A stretch of DNA of 64,000 nucleotides. Source: Candidatus Poribacteria bacterium. Lineage in GTDB: Bacteria > Abyssobacteria > SURF-5. Position 1 is the stretch's first letter. Each line of letters starts with the position of its first letter. A model generated the notes under the pieces. It did no database searches and was not told the DNA's origin. It saw only the letters and a program-made list of their open reading frames with translations. The translations under genes and the position numbers were made by a program. Positions 43,662 to 52,820 of the stretch are shown here, piece after piece. The stretch spans positions 1-64,000 of the forward strand of contig JACRIR010000074.1 of NCBI GenBank assembly GCA_016215705.1, read 5' to 3'.

Positions 43662-45009
43662 CGCGCAACCCAAAACTTCAACCCGCGGATCGCTTGCCCG
43701 AAAAGTGGGCGCGCTCATAGACGGGAAGAAAGCGCTCGTCGGCGTGATTGGCATGGGATACGTCGGTCTGCCTCTTGCGCTCGAGTTCTGCCGCAGCGGT
43801 TTTCGCGTGCTCGGCTTCGACACGGACCAGACCAAGGTCGACGCCCTCAACGCCGGGAGAAGTTATATCGGGCACATCCCCTCCGAGAAAGTGAAATCGT
43901 TCTCGGGCGAGGGCCGTTTTTCGGCCACGTCCGATTTTTCGCGGCTCGCCGAGCCGGATTGTATCACCGTATGCGTGCCGACTCCATTGAATGAGCAAAA
44001 AGAGCCTGACCTCAAATATGTGGCGCAGACGGCCTCAGACATTGGTAAGACGCTTCGCAGGGGTCAACTCGTTATCCTCGAGAGCACGACTTATCCGGGC
44101 ACAACCGAGGAGCTCGTCCTTCCGATGCTCGACCGGAACAGGCTATCGGTCGGCCGCGATTTCTTTGTGGCATATTCCCCCGAGCGCGAAGACCCGGGCA
44201 ATCGCAAGTTCCCGATAGAAAAAATCCCGAAAGTCGTCGGCGGCGTGACCGCCGACTGCGGCGGGCTGGCGGATAAGCTATACTCGAAGATATTCCAGAG
44301 GGTCGTCCGCGTGTCGTCGCCTCGCGCGGCGGAGATGACCAAGCTTCTAGAGAACATTTTCCGCTGCGTCAATATTGCTCTCGTGAACGAGCTCAAGATG
44401 CTTTCGGAGCGGATGGAGATCGATATATGGGAAGTCATAGAGGCGGCCTCCACCAAACCTTTCGGCTTCATGCCGTTTTACCCGGGCCCGGGCCTCGGCG
44501 GACATTGCATTCCGATAGACCCGTTCTATCTTTCCTGGAAGGCGAAGGAATACGATTTTCACACGCGCTTCATCGAGCTTGCGGGCGAGTTGAACACTGC
44601 GGCGCCTTACCACGTGGTTCAGCGAATAACTGAAGCGCTGAACGCAAGGAAGAAGACGCTGAGCGGCTCGCGCATTCTTATCCTGGGCGTCGCCTACAAA
44701 CCCGACGTTGACGACATGCGCGAATCGCCCGCGATCAAGATAATCGAGCTTTTGCTCGAGCGGAGCGCGAGCGTGTACTATAACGACCCACACATACCGA
44801 AATTTCCGAAGCTTCGCAAGGGTGATTTCAGGCTGAAGTCCGCCGAGCTGACTGCGGAATTTCTGAAATCGGTCGACTGCGCGGTGATTGTGACTAATCA
44901 CTCGGGCTATGACTATGATCATATCGTCAAACACTCGAAGCTGGTAGTCGATACACGGAACGCAACACGCAACGTAAAGAACGGGAGAAGTAAAATCATA
45001 AAGGCCTGA
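43633..45009 (+). CDS. wbpA: UDP-N-acetylglucosamine 6-dehydrogenase, WbpA-like
   Basis: A 458-residue nucleotide-sugar dehydrogenase. The NAD motif GVIGMGYVGLPLALEF lies after a 35-residue polar N-terminal extension. The middle domain has the catalytic cysteine in GLGGHCIPIDPFYLSWKA (C292), and the UDP-binding domain contains LGVAYKPDVDDMRESP. The GGHCIPIDP signature marks the WbpA/WecC class acting on N-acetylated UDP-hexoses rather than UDP-glucose. With the WbpB, WbpE and WbpD types it completes the route to UDP-GlcNAc(3NAc)A, the precursor of di-N-acetylated uronic acid residues in O-antigen-like polymers. Confidence 0.85.
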   Translation: MQSKSSKKANAQPKTSTRGSLARKVGALIDGKKALVGVIGMGYVGLPLALEFCRSGFRVLGFDTDQTKVDALNAGRSYIGHIPSEKVKSFSGEGRFSATSDFSRLAEPDCITVCVPTPLNEQKEPDLKYVAQTASDIGKTLRRGQLVILESTTYPGTTEELVLPMLDRNRLSVGRDFFVAYSPEREDPGNRKFPIEKIPKVVGGVTADCGGLADKLYSKIFQRVVRVSSPRAAEMTKLLENIFRCVNIALVNELKMLSERMEIDIWEVIEAASTKPFGFMPFYPGPGLGGHCIPIDPFYLSWKAKEYDFHTRFIELAGELNTAAPYHVVQRITEALNARKKTLSGSRILILGVAYKPDVDDMRESPAIKIIELLLERSASVYYNDPHIPKFPKLRKGDFRLKSAELTAEFLKSVDCAVIVTNHSGYDYDHIVKHSKLVVDTRNATRNVKNGRSKIIKA

Positions 45010-45036
45010 TTTCCCGGGAGAACCAAGGGAGAAGCG

Positions 45037-46335
45037 ATGGACATAAGCGTAATAGGCACAGGTTACGTCGGTCTTGTCACGGGAACGTGCTTTGCCGAGA
45101 TGGGGAACGACGTCGCTTGCATCGACGTAGATGCTCGCAAAATCGAATTGCTCAGGCGCGGTCGCTCACCCATCTACGAACCCGGCCTGGAGGAGCTCAT
45201 CCGGCGCAACGTTCGCGAGCAACGCCTGACGTTTACAACTGATATCGCGGACGCGGTCCGCAAGTCGCACGTGGTCTTCATCGCGGTCGGCACACCCTGC
45301 CGCGACGATGGGGCATGCGACCTCTCCCAGGTTTTTGGGGTCGCGGGCGAGATTGCGGCAGCCATGAACGGCTATAAGATCATTGTCATCAAGAGCACCG
45401 TCCAGGTCGGGACCGCCGATAGGGTTCGCGAGTTGATTCAGCAGAAGACCAGTCACAGATTCGACGTCGTATCGAATCCCGAGTTCTTGAAGGAAGGCGC
45501 CGCGATAGACGACTTCATGAGGCCGAACCGCGTGGTAATCGGGACCGATAGCGAACGGGTGGCAGAAACCATGAAGGAGCTTTACCGCCCATGCGTCCGC
45601 ACGAGCAGGCCGATAATCATCATGGATAATCGAAGCGCCGAGCTCACCAAATATGCTGCAAACGCGATGCTGGCCACGCGCATTTCATTCATCAACGAGA
45701 TCGCGAACCTCTGTGAGCATATCGGCGCCAACGTGAGCAGCGTGCGCGAGGGAATCGGCTCCGATGAGCGAATCGGATTCACGTTTCTTTTTCCGGGAGT
45801 CGGCTACGGCGGCTCGTGCTTCCCGAAAGATGTGAAGGCGCTCGCCATGACGGCAAGAAACTGCGGCTATGAGATGAACATCCTCGAGGCCGTCGACACA
45901 GTCAACACGAGACAGAAGGGCGTTCTTGTTCCAAAAATCAAGCGGCACTTTAACGGACAACTCAAGGGGAAGACGGTTGCCCTATGGGGGCTGTCGTTCA
46001 AGCCGCGCACCGACGATATGCGAGAGGCGCCCTCGATAGTGATTGCGAGTCAGCTCCTGGCCGACGGTGTAAAATTGCAGGTTCACGACCCGGTGGCTCT
46101 CAAGGAAGCCCGCAAAGTGTTCGGGAACAAGTTGAAATATTGCGAGCATCATTACGATGCCCTTGTGGGAGCGCACGCGCTGGTGCTTGTGACGGAATGG
46201 GCGGAGTTCCGAAATCCCGATTTCAGACGCATGAAAGAGCTAATGGCCGGGCACGTTATTTTTGACGGACGCAATATTTATAATCCGAAGATTCTTCGTG
46301 AGATGGGTTTTACTTACTATGGCATCGGGCAATGA
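45037..46335 (+). CDS. ugd: UDP-glucose 6-dehydrogenase
   Basis: A 432-residue enzyme with GTGYVGLVTGTCFAEMG at the start, catalytic cysteine C261 in GVGYGGSCFPKDVKAL, and WGLSFKPRTDDMREAPS in the C-terminal domain. The GGSCFPKD form is typical of UDP-glucose dehydrogenases, in contrast to the upstream WbpA-like protein. It makes UDP-glucuronate from UDP-glucose. GGGAGAAG precedes the ATG. The next gene is a UDP-sugar epimerase, so UDP-galacturonate synthesis is a plausible combined outcome. Confidence 0.88.
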   Translation: MDISVIGTGYVGLVTGTCFAEMGNDVACIDVDARKIELLRRGRSPIYEPGLEELIRRNVREQRLTFTTDIADAVRKSHVVFIAVGTPCRDDGACDLSQVFGVAGEIAAAMNGYKIIVIKSTVQVGTADRVRELIQQKTSHRFDVVSNPEFLKEGAAIDDFMRPNRVVIGTDSERVAETMKELYRPCVRTSRPIIIMDNRSAELTKYAANAMLATRISFINEIANLCEHIGANVSSVREGIGSDERIGFTFLFPGVGYGGSCFPKDVKALAMTARNCGYEMNILEAVDTVNTRQKGVLVPKIKRHFNGQLKGKTVALWGLSFKPRTDDMREAPSIVIASQLLADGVKLQVHDPVALKEARKVFGNKLKYCEHHYDALVGAHALVLVTEWAEFRNPDFRRMKELMAGHVIFDGRNIYNPKILREMGFTYYGIGQ

Positions 46336-46416
46336 GCCATTCCGTCCTTTAGATTCCCCGGGGATTCTGAGAATAGAATACTTGGGCGATAGCTCATACA
46401 AGGAACCACTCGCAAG

Positions 46417-47358
46417 ATGCGTATTCTTGTAACGGGCGCAGCAGGCTTCATCGGATCGTGGCTCTCGGAGAGACTACTCGCTCTTGGGCATGAAGTCACA
46501 GGCATCGATTGCCTGACAGATTACTACCCTCCTCAAATCAAGCGCCGGAATATCGAAACCTCGGTTCGGAATCCGCTTTTCAAATTCCTCGAACAAGACC
46601 TTCTCAACACAGACCTGACCCGCTTGCTCGATGGTTGCGAAGTGGTTTTCCATCAGGCGGCGCAGGCGGGAGTACGCGCAAGCTGGGGAACTGATTTCGG
46701 CATATACGTCAACAATAACATTCTGGCGACACAGCGCCTGCTGGAGGCAGCCAAGGGACCGGCTCTGAAGCGTTTTGTCTTCGCGTCGTCCTCATCCGTA
46801 TACGGCAATGCGCAGAAAATGCCTGTCTCTGAAGATGATCCCACGCATCCGATGTCGCCCTACGGCGTCACCAAACTTTCCGCCGAGAATTTGTGTCAAC
46901 TCTACCATAAGAACTTCGGGATTCCCACGGTTTCGCTCCGCTACTTTACGGTATTCGGCCCGCGCCAGCGGCCTGACATGGCGTTTCACAAGTTCATAAG
47001 AGCCATGCTCGGCGGAGACGCTTTGCCTATCTTCGGCAACGGTGAACAGACACGCGATTTCACGTTCGTCGAGGACGCCGTGAACGCGAATATCCTCGCG
47101 ATGGAGAAGGGCAGGAATGGGGCAATCTACAATATCGGCGGCGGCTCGCGCATTTCACTCAACCGCGCAATCGAATTGCTCGAAGGCGTCACAGGGAAAG
47201 AAGCGAAACGCAGCCAGTCCGAATCGCAAAAGGGCGATGTCCTTCACACGTGGGCCGACACCACGCGCGCCCGGAACGAGTTGGGGTTTGCCCCCAAATA
47301 CGATTTTGAACAAGGTCTTAGAAGAGAGTTCGAGTGGATGGCCTCTTTGCGCCTCTGA
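46417..47358 (+). CDS. NAD-dependent UDP-sugar epimerase (GalE/GAE-like)
   Basis: A 313-residue extended short-chain dehydrogenase. GAAGFIGSWLSERLLALG binds NAD; SSSSVYG and YGVTK (Y149, K153) form the active site. HQAAQAGVRASWG and FGPRQRPDMAFHKFIRAMLG are features of UDP-glucuronate or UDP-glucose 4-epimerases. It follows a UDP-glucose dehydrogenase, which favours the uronate as substrate. It is the last gene of the plus-strand nucleotide-sugar run, and the next genes are convergent. No glycosyltransferase, Wzx or Wzy gene accompanies the run inside this window. Confidence 0.8.
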   Translation: MRILVTGAAGFIGSWLSERLLALGHEVTGIDCLTDYYPPQIKRRNIETSVRNPLFKFLEQDLLNTDLTRLLDGCEVVFHQAAQAGVRASWGTDFGIYVNNNILATQRLLEAAKGPALKRFVFASSSSVYGNAQKMPVSEDDPTHPMSPYGVTKLSAENLCQLYHKNFGIPTVSLRYFTVFGPRQRPDMAFHKFIRAMLGGDALPIFGNGEQTRDFTFVEDAVNANILAMEKGRNGAIYNIGGGSRISLNRAIELLEGVTGKEAKRSQSESQKGDVLHTWADTTRARNELGFAPKYDFEQGLRREFEWMASLRL

Positions 47359-47428
47359 TTACGCTACCGGCGATAACACTCCCTGCCGGAACGCGCAACA
47401 AAGAAGATGTTCCCTTTAGAAGAACTTC

Positions 47429-47968
47429 TTACTTAGTCTTGACAATCAAAGCGGGCTTGGCCCATGAGCAGTCCGGTAGATGAACAACGCGACCTGCAAT
47501 GCCCGGTCTTTTCGATAACTCGTCGAAAGGGCCGAAATCAAGCGCGCGCATAGGGCACGCCGCGACGCAGATTGGCGGCTCTTTTCCCGCGAGGCGGTCA
47601 TTGCAAAAGGTGCACTTTTCGGCTTTTGAATCGTTGCCCGGACGGAACTGGATTGCCGCGTATGGGCAGGCGTCCTCGCAGGCGTGGCATCCGATGCACT
47701 TCTTCTCATCGATCAACACGACTCCGTCGTCCGGCCGCTTATGGATGGCATTCTCGGGACAGGATTCTATACATGGGGGATGCTGGCAGTGATTGCAGGA
47801 AAACGAAATATGTGAAACGCTGACATCCGGAAATCTGCCTTCCTCATACGTGATTACTCGTCTCCAGTTAACCGATCCAGCCGGTAAGTCGTGCCAGTCC
47901 GTGCACGCTACGGCGCAAGTATGACAACCCGTACACCTCGTTTGGTCGAAATAGAACGCAAATTGCAA
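47429..47968 (-). CDS. DmsB-like four-cluster ferredoxin subunit
   Basis: A 179-residue iron-sulfur protein with four cysteine groups: CTGCHTCAVAC, CNHCQHPPCIESCP, CIGCHACEDACP and CTFCNDRLAGKEPPICVAAC. This is the 16-cysteine arrangement of DmsB/NrfC/PhsB-type electron-transfer subunits. It has no signal peptide or membrane helix. It starts 29 bp after the molybdopterin subunit gene and is surely its partner. No DmsC-type quinol anchor follows, so electrons may be exchanged with a soluble carrier. Confidence 0.88.
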   Translation of the reverse strand: MQFAFYFDQTRCTGCHTCAVACTDWHDLPAGSVNWRRVITYEEGRFPDVSVSHISFSCNHCQHPPCIESCPENAIHKRPDDGVVLIDEKKCIGCHACEDACPYAAIQFRPGNDSKAEKCTFCNDRLAGKEPPICVAACPMRALDFGPFDELSKRPGIAGRVVHLPDCSWAKPALIVKTK

Positions 47969-47997
47969 AATCTCATCCTCCTGCGATTATTCTGACT

Positions 47998-50130
47998 TTA
48001 TGGTTTCTTTATGCAAACGCGCGTGGAGTTATACGGTGTTATAGCCGTGGACGTGTGACCGTCGGGGCAGACGGCGTTCGAGCATCCCTTCACGTCCACG
48101 CCATCGGAGTCCATCTCGAATTCGATTCCCTGGTCTATGTTCACTGTGCCGGGAACGATGCGTTCGGTGACGAGCGCCGGCAGCGTCGTCGCGCCGACGG
48201 CGCTCGTCACTTTCACCATATCGCCATTGCTTATTCCTCTCTTCTCAGCATCGCCAGAGTTGATCCAGACTGCTTGCGCTTCTACATCTCTGAGCCACGG
48301 CAAGTTGTAGAACATTGAGTTGCTGCTTTTCTTGCCGTGACCGGTCACAAGACAAAGGTCAAATTCGGAAGCTTCTGTCGCCGGCTTGGGCGGGATATAT
48401 TTTGGAATCGGCGGCACATCCGGTTTCTGCAGGTCTGCAATGGATTGCGAAAAGATTTCTATCTTTCCGCTTGGAGTGGCGAATGGGTTGTTCTCGATGT
48501 CTTCAATCTGATCCCGGAACGCAACGTGCGAACGTTCGAGCTCATATTTGAGAAAGCCGCGCTCTTTGAATTTATCTCTATCGGAAATGCCGGCATTGCC
48601 GGTCAGGTATTCGAGCCATTCTTGTTCCGACGTCTCGTTGTATTTCTCGATGCCAAGGTGATTGGCCAACTGAGCGCATATGTCGATATCGTTGCGGCAC
48701 TCGCCATATGGCTTGATGGCTTGATTCGAGGAGACAATGTAGTGCCCCAAGAGCCATGGCGTGAACACATCGTTCCGCTCGAACTGGGTGGTGACAGGAA
48801 GAATATAGTCTGCGTAACGGGCGGTGGCGGTCATAAACTGCTCATGAACCACCATGAAATCGAGCGTCTTCAAAGCGCGATCCGCTTTGCGGACGTTTCC
48901 CAGTTGGTTCGCCGTATTGCCTGCGACGGAATAGACCATCTTTATGTCCGACGGATACCCGCCCGCCCGGCCCTTGATGATGGCATCGGCCCAGTTATTG
49001 AAATGAACCGAGACGTTGTCGGGACAATATCCGCCAGGAAACTGCATCACTTTTGTCATGATCGGATATCCGAAAATCTGGATGCCGGCGTCGCCACCGG
49101 CAACGCCGACGTTGCCGGTCATCGCTGCCAATGTTGCGGCTGCCCGGCTGAACTGTTCGCCGTGCTCCACTCTGCACGGGCCATAACCTGCAACAAGCGC
49201 CGCCGGTTTTGTCGTGGCGTATTCGACCGCCAATTCCGCAATTCTTCCCGCCGGAACTCCCGTGATCTCTTCCGCCCACCGGGGAGTTTTCGGGACGCCG
49301 TCTTCAGCGCCGGTAACGTAGTCTCTGAACTTGTCAAAGCCCAAGGAATATTTATCGAGGAAGGCGTGATCGTAGAGATTTTCGGAAATAAGCACATACG
49401 CCATTGCGATCAGCATGGCGGCATCCGTAGCAGGGCGGATAGGTATCCATCTGCTTGCGAGGACCGCGGCCGAGTTGGTAAGACGCGGATCGACAGCGAC
49501 AACTCGAGTGCCCCTCTCACGGGCGAGCGCAACATGGTAACTTGAGTTGGTGCTCCATATCGAATCCGCCGGATTCCATCCCCACATGATGATCATCTTC
49601 GAGTTCAGGAGATCCTCACGCTCATTGGCGGTAAAAACAGTCCCGTAGGTATGGAACGCCGCGAAGACTGCGCCGTCGTTTGAGACATATGATTCCAAGG
49701 TGGTTTGGCCGCCAAACATGTTTAGGAGGCGGTTCAGGCACGCAGCGTTGTAGTAGGCGTGACAGTTCGTGGCCGAGTGAGAGATATTCATGATCGCTGT
49801 CGGGCCATGTTTCTCTTTGATGTCGAGCATCTTCTGAGCGATCGCATCGAGAGCTTCATCCCAGCCAACTCGTTCGAACTGTCCGGCTCCTCGCTCTCCG
49901 ATTCTCTTCACGGGGAACTTCAGCCTGTCGGGATGGTATATCCGCTGCCGATATGATCGGCCTTTGAGACATGCGCGGAGCTGCGGCCCTTCGATGCTAT
50001 CCGGAAGCGACTCATCCGTAGTAATCCGCTTTATAACGCCGTCCTCAACGTGGGCAATCAGCAAACAGGCCCCGCCACAATTGTGGCCGCAACCCACTGG
50101 TACTTTTTTGACATCTCCGCTCATTCTCAT
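47998..50130 (-). CDS. DMSO-reductase-family molybdopterin oxidoreductase, cytoplasmic
   Basis: A 710-residue bis-MGD enzyme. The N-terminal [4Fe-4S] motif has C14, C18, C22 and C54 (GCGHNCGGACLL, LRACLKG). By alignment to DmsA, Ser150 in ESYVSNDG is the likely molybdenum ligand. MWGWNPADS, VAVDPRLTNSA and PSGKIEIFS are cofactor-binding segments. No twin-arginine signal is present, unlike respiratory DmsA proteins, so it should act in the cytoplasm. Either ATG (50130 or 50124) could be the start. It lies 251 bp after a glycyl radical enzyme gene and before a DmsB-like subunit. The substrate may be the product or precursor of the glycyl radical reaction; that is inference. Confidence 0.85.
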   Translation of the reverse strand: MRMSGDVKKVPVGCGHNCGGACLLIAHVEDGVIKRITTDESLPDSIEGPQLRACLKGRSYRQRIYHPDRLKFPVKRIGERGAGQFERVGWDEALDAIAQKMLDIKEKHGPTAIMNISHSATNCHAYYNAACLNRLLNMFGGQTTLESYVSNDGAVFAAFHTYGTVFTANEREDLLNSKMIIMWGWNPADSIWSTNSSYHVALARERGTRVVAVDPRLTNSAAVLASRWIPIRPATDAAMLIAMAYVLISENLYDHAFLDKYSLGFDKFRDYVTGAEDGVPKTPRWAEEITGVPAGRIAELAVEYATTKPAALVAGYGPCRVEHGEQFSRAAATLAAMTGNVGVAGGDAGIQIFGYPIMTKVMQFPGGYCPDNVSVHFNNWADAIIKGRAGGYPSDIKMVYSVAGNTANQLGNVRKADRALKTLDFMVVHEQFMTATARYADYILPVTTQFERNDVFTPWLLGHYIVSSNQAIKPYGECRNDIDICAQLANHLGIEKYNETSEQEWLEYLTGNAGISDRDKFKERGFLKYELERSHVAFRDQIEDIENNPFATPSGKIEIFSQSIADLQKPDVPPIPKYIPPKPATEASEFDLCLVTGHGKKSSNSMFYNLPWLRDVEAQAVWINSGDAEKRGISNGDMVKVTSAVGATTLPALVTERIVPGTVNIDQGIEFEMDSDGVDVKGCSNAVCPDGHTSTAITPYNSTRVCIKKP

Positions 50131-50381
50131 CCTTCTCCTGTTCCTTGCCGTATGGCTCGGGCACTTTCGTTTACGGCTGTTGAATTGCCCGGTCAGGAGC
50201 CTTTCCTGAATGACTCGCCTGAAGGCCGCCAGGATGCTCCGGGCTCAGCTCTCATATCGTATCATGTCTTCCTCTGCGATTTTGTCCTGACCCGAACAAT
50301 CCACCGTGTATCCACGGGCAGAGTCACGGGCTGCAACATTCGCTGCGCGCCTTCCCTCGCCGGGAGATTGCCGCGTCTCGT

Positions 50382-52775
50382 CTACCCACAAACACACTGT
50401 TCGGTTCGCCGGATGATCTCCTCCTGTGTGCCCGGTGACAATTCAACAAACCGCGCGCTGTAGCCGGTTACACGAACGATAAGGTCCTCGTACTTTTGCG
50501 GGTTCTTCTGGGCGGCGCGAAGCGCTTCGGCATCGGCCACCGTGATTTGGAGATGCTGCCCGCCGAGCTTGAAGTATGCTTTGAGCAAAGAAGAAAAGCG
50601 CTCGACCTGGTCGCCGGTGCGAAACAGGGATGGATTGAATCGCATATTGAGAGATCCGCCTCCGGCCACCTTAGTGTAGTCGATGCCGGCGACCGAACGC
50701 AACATGGCAGTCGGACCCTCGCGATCCATGCCCGAGGTGGGACCGCAACCGGGGCTGAGCATTTCTCCCGCGTGCCGGCCGTCAGGCGTGGCTGCAACCA
50801 TTGAGCCCTGATACACGTGATGCGCTTCGCTGTGCAGGCCAAGCAGGTGAGGACCGTCTCGGTAGCTGCGCTGCTTCACCAGGATTTCGTCCATGAAGTC
50901 CACAAGGTTTTTGGCGATTTCATCGGCCTTCGGGTCTCCGTTTCCGAACTTCGGCGTGTGGTTCAGCAGCATCTGACGCTCTTCTTCATTCTCTTCAAAA
51001 TCGGTCTTGATCCAGTTTATGACTTCCTCCAGCGAATGCGTTTTCTTATCGAAGACCACATCTCTGATGGCCGCCAATGAATCAACTGCGGTACCCAGGC
51101 CGATGAGGCTAACTCCAAGTTCGTTGTAACGGGCTCCGCCCGCTTTGACATCCTTGCCCGATTCCATGGTCCCTTCGGACAAGGCGGATATCAGCGGATT
51201 AGGAAGGCGCTGATGATGAACTTCGCCGACGACTTTCATTGCTGTGACAATATTTTCGGCGACCATTTGGAGCGTTTTCTTGTACGCTTCCCATAGGTCC
51301 TCGTAGGAATTGAACTCCGGAACAGGCAAATCGTCTTCGTCACCCATAATCGAGATGATCGGCTTCCCTCCGTTGAGGGTCAATTCCAGGACCTTGGGCG
51401 CATTCAAGAAAGCCGAGCAGTTCGGGCCATACATACCTGCGGCAACCGGCTGGACACAACCGCCAATAAGGTAGTCGCGAGCAGATGCGATATCGACACC
51501 GACCCTTGTAAAGCCCGGAATGATGGTCTCGTCGTTGAATGTTTCAACAACGTTGCCGCCGTTCGTCATCATTTCCGAAAGCGCCCTGACGAAGGACCCA
51601 GGGGATTCATGGTGCAGACGAACGGCCAGGTTGGGGCTCACAAGTCGCAGTTTGTCCATTGCCTCCATAAACAGGTACGAAAGGTCATTTGTGGCATCCT
51701 TGCCGTTTCTGTCCAAACCACCAATCGTGATCGTGAATCTTGTGGCATTTCCGTCGTTAACTTTCGTAACCGCATATTCCACGAGATAGGGTGTTTGCGC
51801 GAACTTGATGAAGAACTCCTCGATCAACTCAAGCGCTTCCTCGCGAGTCATCAGCCCTTCATCGATATCACGCTGGTAGTAAGGGTAAAGCAACTGATCG
51901 GCCCGACCCAACGGGATTTCCATACCCGCGTCGAGCTGCATTAAAGCAACAAAGGTAAACCAGTACGCCTGCAACGCTTCCCGGAAGGTGCGCGCTGGTT
52001 TGGCCGGAACATGCGTCGTAATCCTGGCGATTTCTGCCAATCTGTTTCTGTTTTGTTCCGAGGGGGATTTGACCGCAAGATACTGCGCCAACTGTGAGTA
52101 CCGGGTCGCGAGGAGGGTTACGGCTTCCGCCGCGGTAATCACCGACTTGTAGAAAATCCTTTTTGCCTCTGCGTCGGGATCGTTGTCCGGAACACCGGAC
52201 ATGGCCGCCTCTGCCTGCTCCACTATTCCGTCAAAACCTTTCTCGAGCACCCTTCCGTATCCGATGTAACCCAGTTGGTTAGCGCCGGCGAAATCGTTTT
52301 CGACTACCATGCCTATGTTTCGCATTAGAAACTCGGTCTCTTCGCCCAGCGGCGACCTCGTGAAACAGTCGTCCCATGCGCTATGGTCGTCCCAGAAGTG
52401 AAATATGCTCTCGCGCAGTTCTTCTTTTTCCGAGTCGGAGATAGAAAAACGAAGGTAGGGCCGTTCGGTGAAATTGTCGAGTTCCTTTATCAAAGACGAA
52501 CTCTTGATTTCAGGATAAATCACGGCGCCTTTGAGTTTTTCAGTGACCCTGCCTACGATATGCTCGTCATCCGATATTGAGAGAGGCAGTTTGCGGAATG
52601 TCTCCTTGACACCGAGCGCAAGTTGCAGGGCTCGCGGCAAGTCCGGATTGCTCTTGATAACGTTTGTCATCTCGCGAGCCCGGGCAATTCCAATCTCGCG
52701 CGGAGCGTTTATCACTCGTTCGCGCATAGCCCGGAGCCTTGAAGAAAGTGCGCCGGTTTCAGTCGTTGTTGTCAT
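50382..52775 (-). CDS. glycyl radical enzyme of unassigned substrate
   Basis: A 797-residue member of the pyruvate formate-lyase-like glycyl radical family. The radical site is RVTGYSARF (Gly771) and the thiyl cysteine C440 lies in LIGGCVQPVAAG. In dehydratase- and lyase-type relatives the residue two after the cysteine is usually glutamate (GCVE); here it is Gln442, so the usual acid/base group is missing. LHHESPGSFVRALSEMM and PDGRHAGEMLSPGCGPTSGM are ordinary family segments. AAGGAG precedes the ATG. A TPR gene ends 45 bp upstream. No activating radical SAM enzyme is adjacent, so activation must come from elsewhere. Choline, glycerol or hydroxyproline specificity cannot be assumed. Confidence 0.88.
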   Translation of the reverse strand: MTTTTETGALSSRLRAMRERVINAPREIGIARAREMTNVIKSNPDLPRALQLALGVKETFRKLPLSISDDEHIVGRVTEKLKGAVIYPEIKSSSLIKELDNFTERPYLRFSISDSEKEELRESIFHFWDDHSAWDDCFTRSPLGEETEFLMRNIGMVVENDFAGANQLGYIGYGRVLEKGFDGIVEQAEAAMSGVPDNDPDAEAKRIFYKSVITAAEAVTLLATRYSQLAQYLAVKSPSEQNRNRLAEIARITTHVPAKPARTFREALQAYWFTFVALMQLDAGMEIPLGRADQLLYPYYQRDIDEGLMTREEALELIEEFFIKFAQTPYLVEYAVTKVNDGNATRFTITIGGLDRNGKDATNDLSYLFMEAMDKLRLVSPNLAVRLHHESPGSFVRALSEMMTNGGNVVETFNDETIIPGFTRVGVDIASARDYLIGGCVQPVAAGMYGPNCSAFLNAPKVLELTLNGGKPIISIMGDEDDLPVPEFNSYEDLWEAYKKTLQMVAENIVTAMKVVGEVHHQRLPNPLISALSEGTMESGKDVKAGGARYNELGVSLIGLGTAVDSLAAIRDVVFDKKTHSLEEVINWIKTDFEENEEERQMLLNHTPKFGNGDPKADEIAKNLVDFMDEILVKQRSYRDGPHLLGLHSEAHHVYQGSMVAATPDGRHAGEMLSPGCGPTSGMDREGPTAMLRSVAGIDYTKVAGGGSLNMRFNPSLFRTGDQVERFSSLLKAYFKLGGQHLQITVADAEALRAAQKNPQKYEDLIVRVTGYSARFVELSPGTQEEIIRRTEQCVCG

Positions 52776-52820
52776 ACAATGGTCTCCTTGGGTTGCTTGC
52801 TATGAGCAATCATGCGTGTC

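Noticed and set aside
48337-49545. 402-codon open frame on the plus strand
   Set aside because: It is entirely antisense to the molybdopterin oxidoreductase, whose motifs are unambiguous.
50382-52775. Choline TMA-lyase, glycerol dehydratase or benzylsuccinate synthase
   Set aside because: The Gln after the active-site Cys and the lack of microcompartment, activase or Bss subunit genes do not support any of these.
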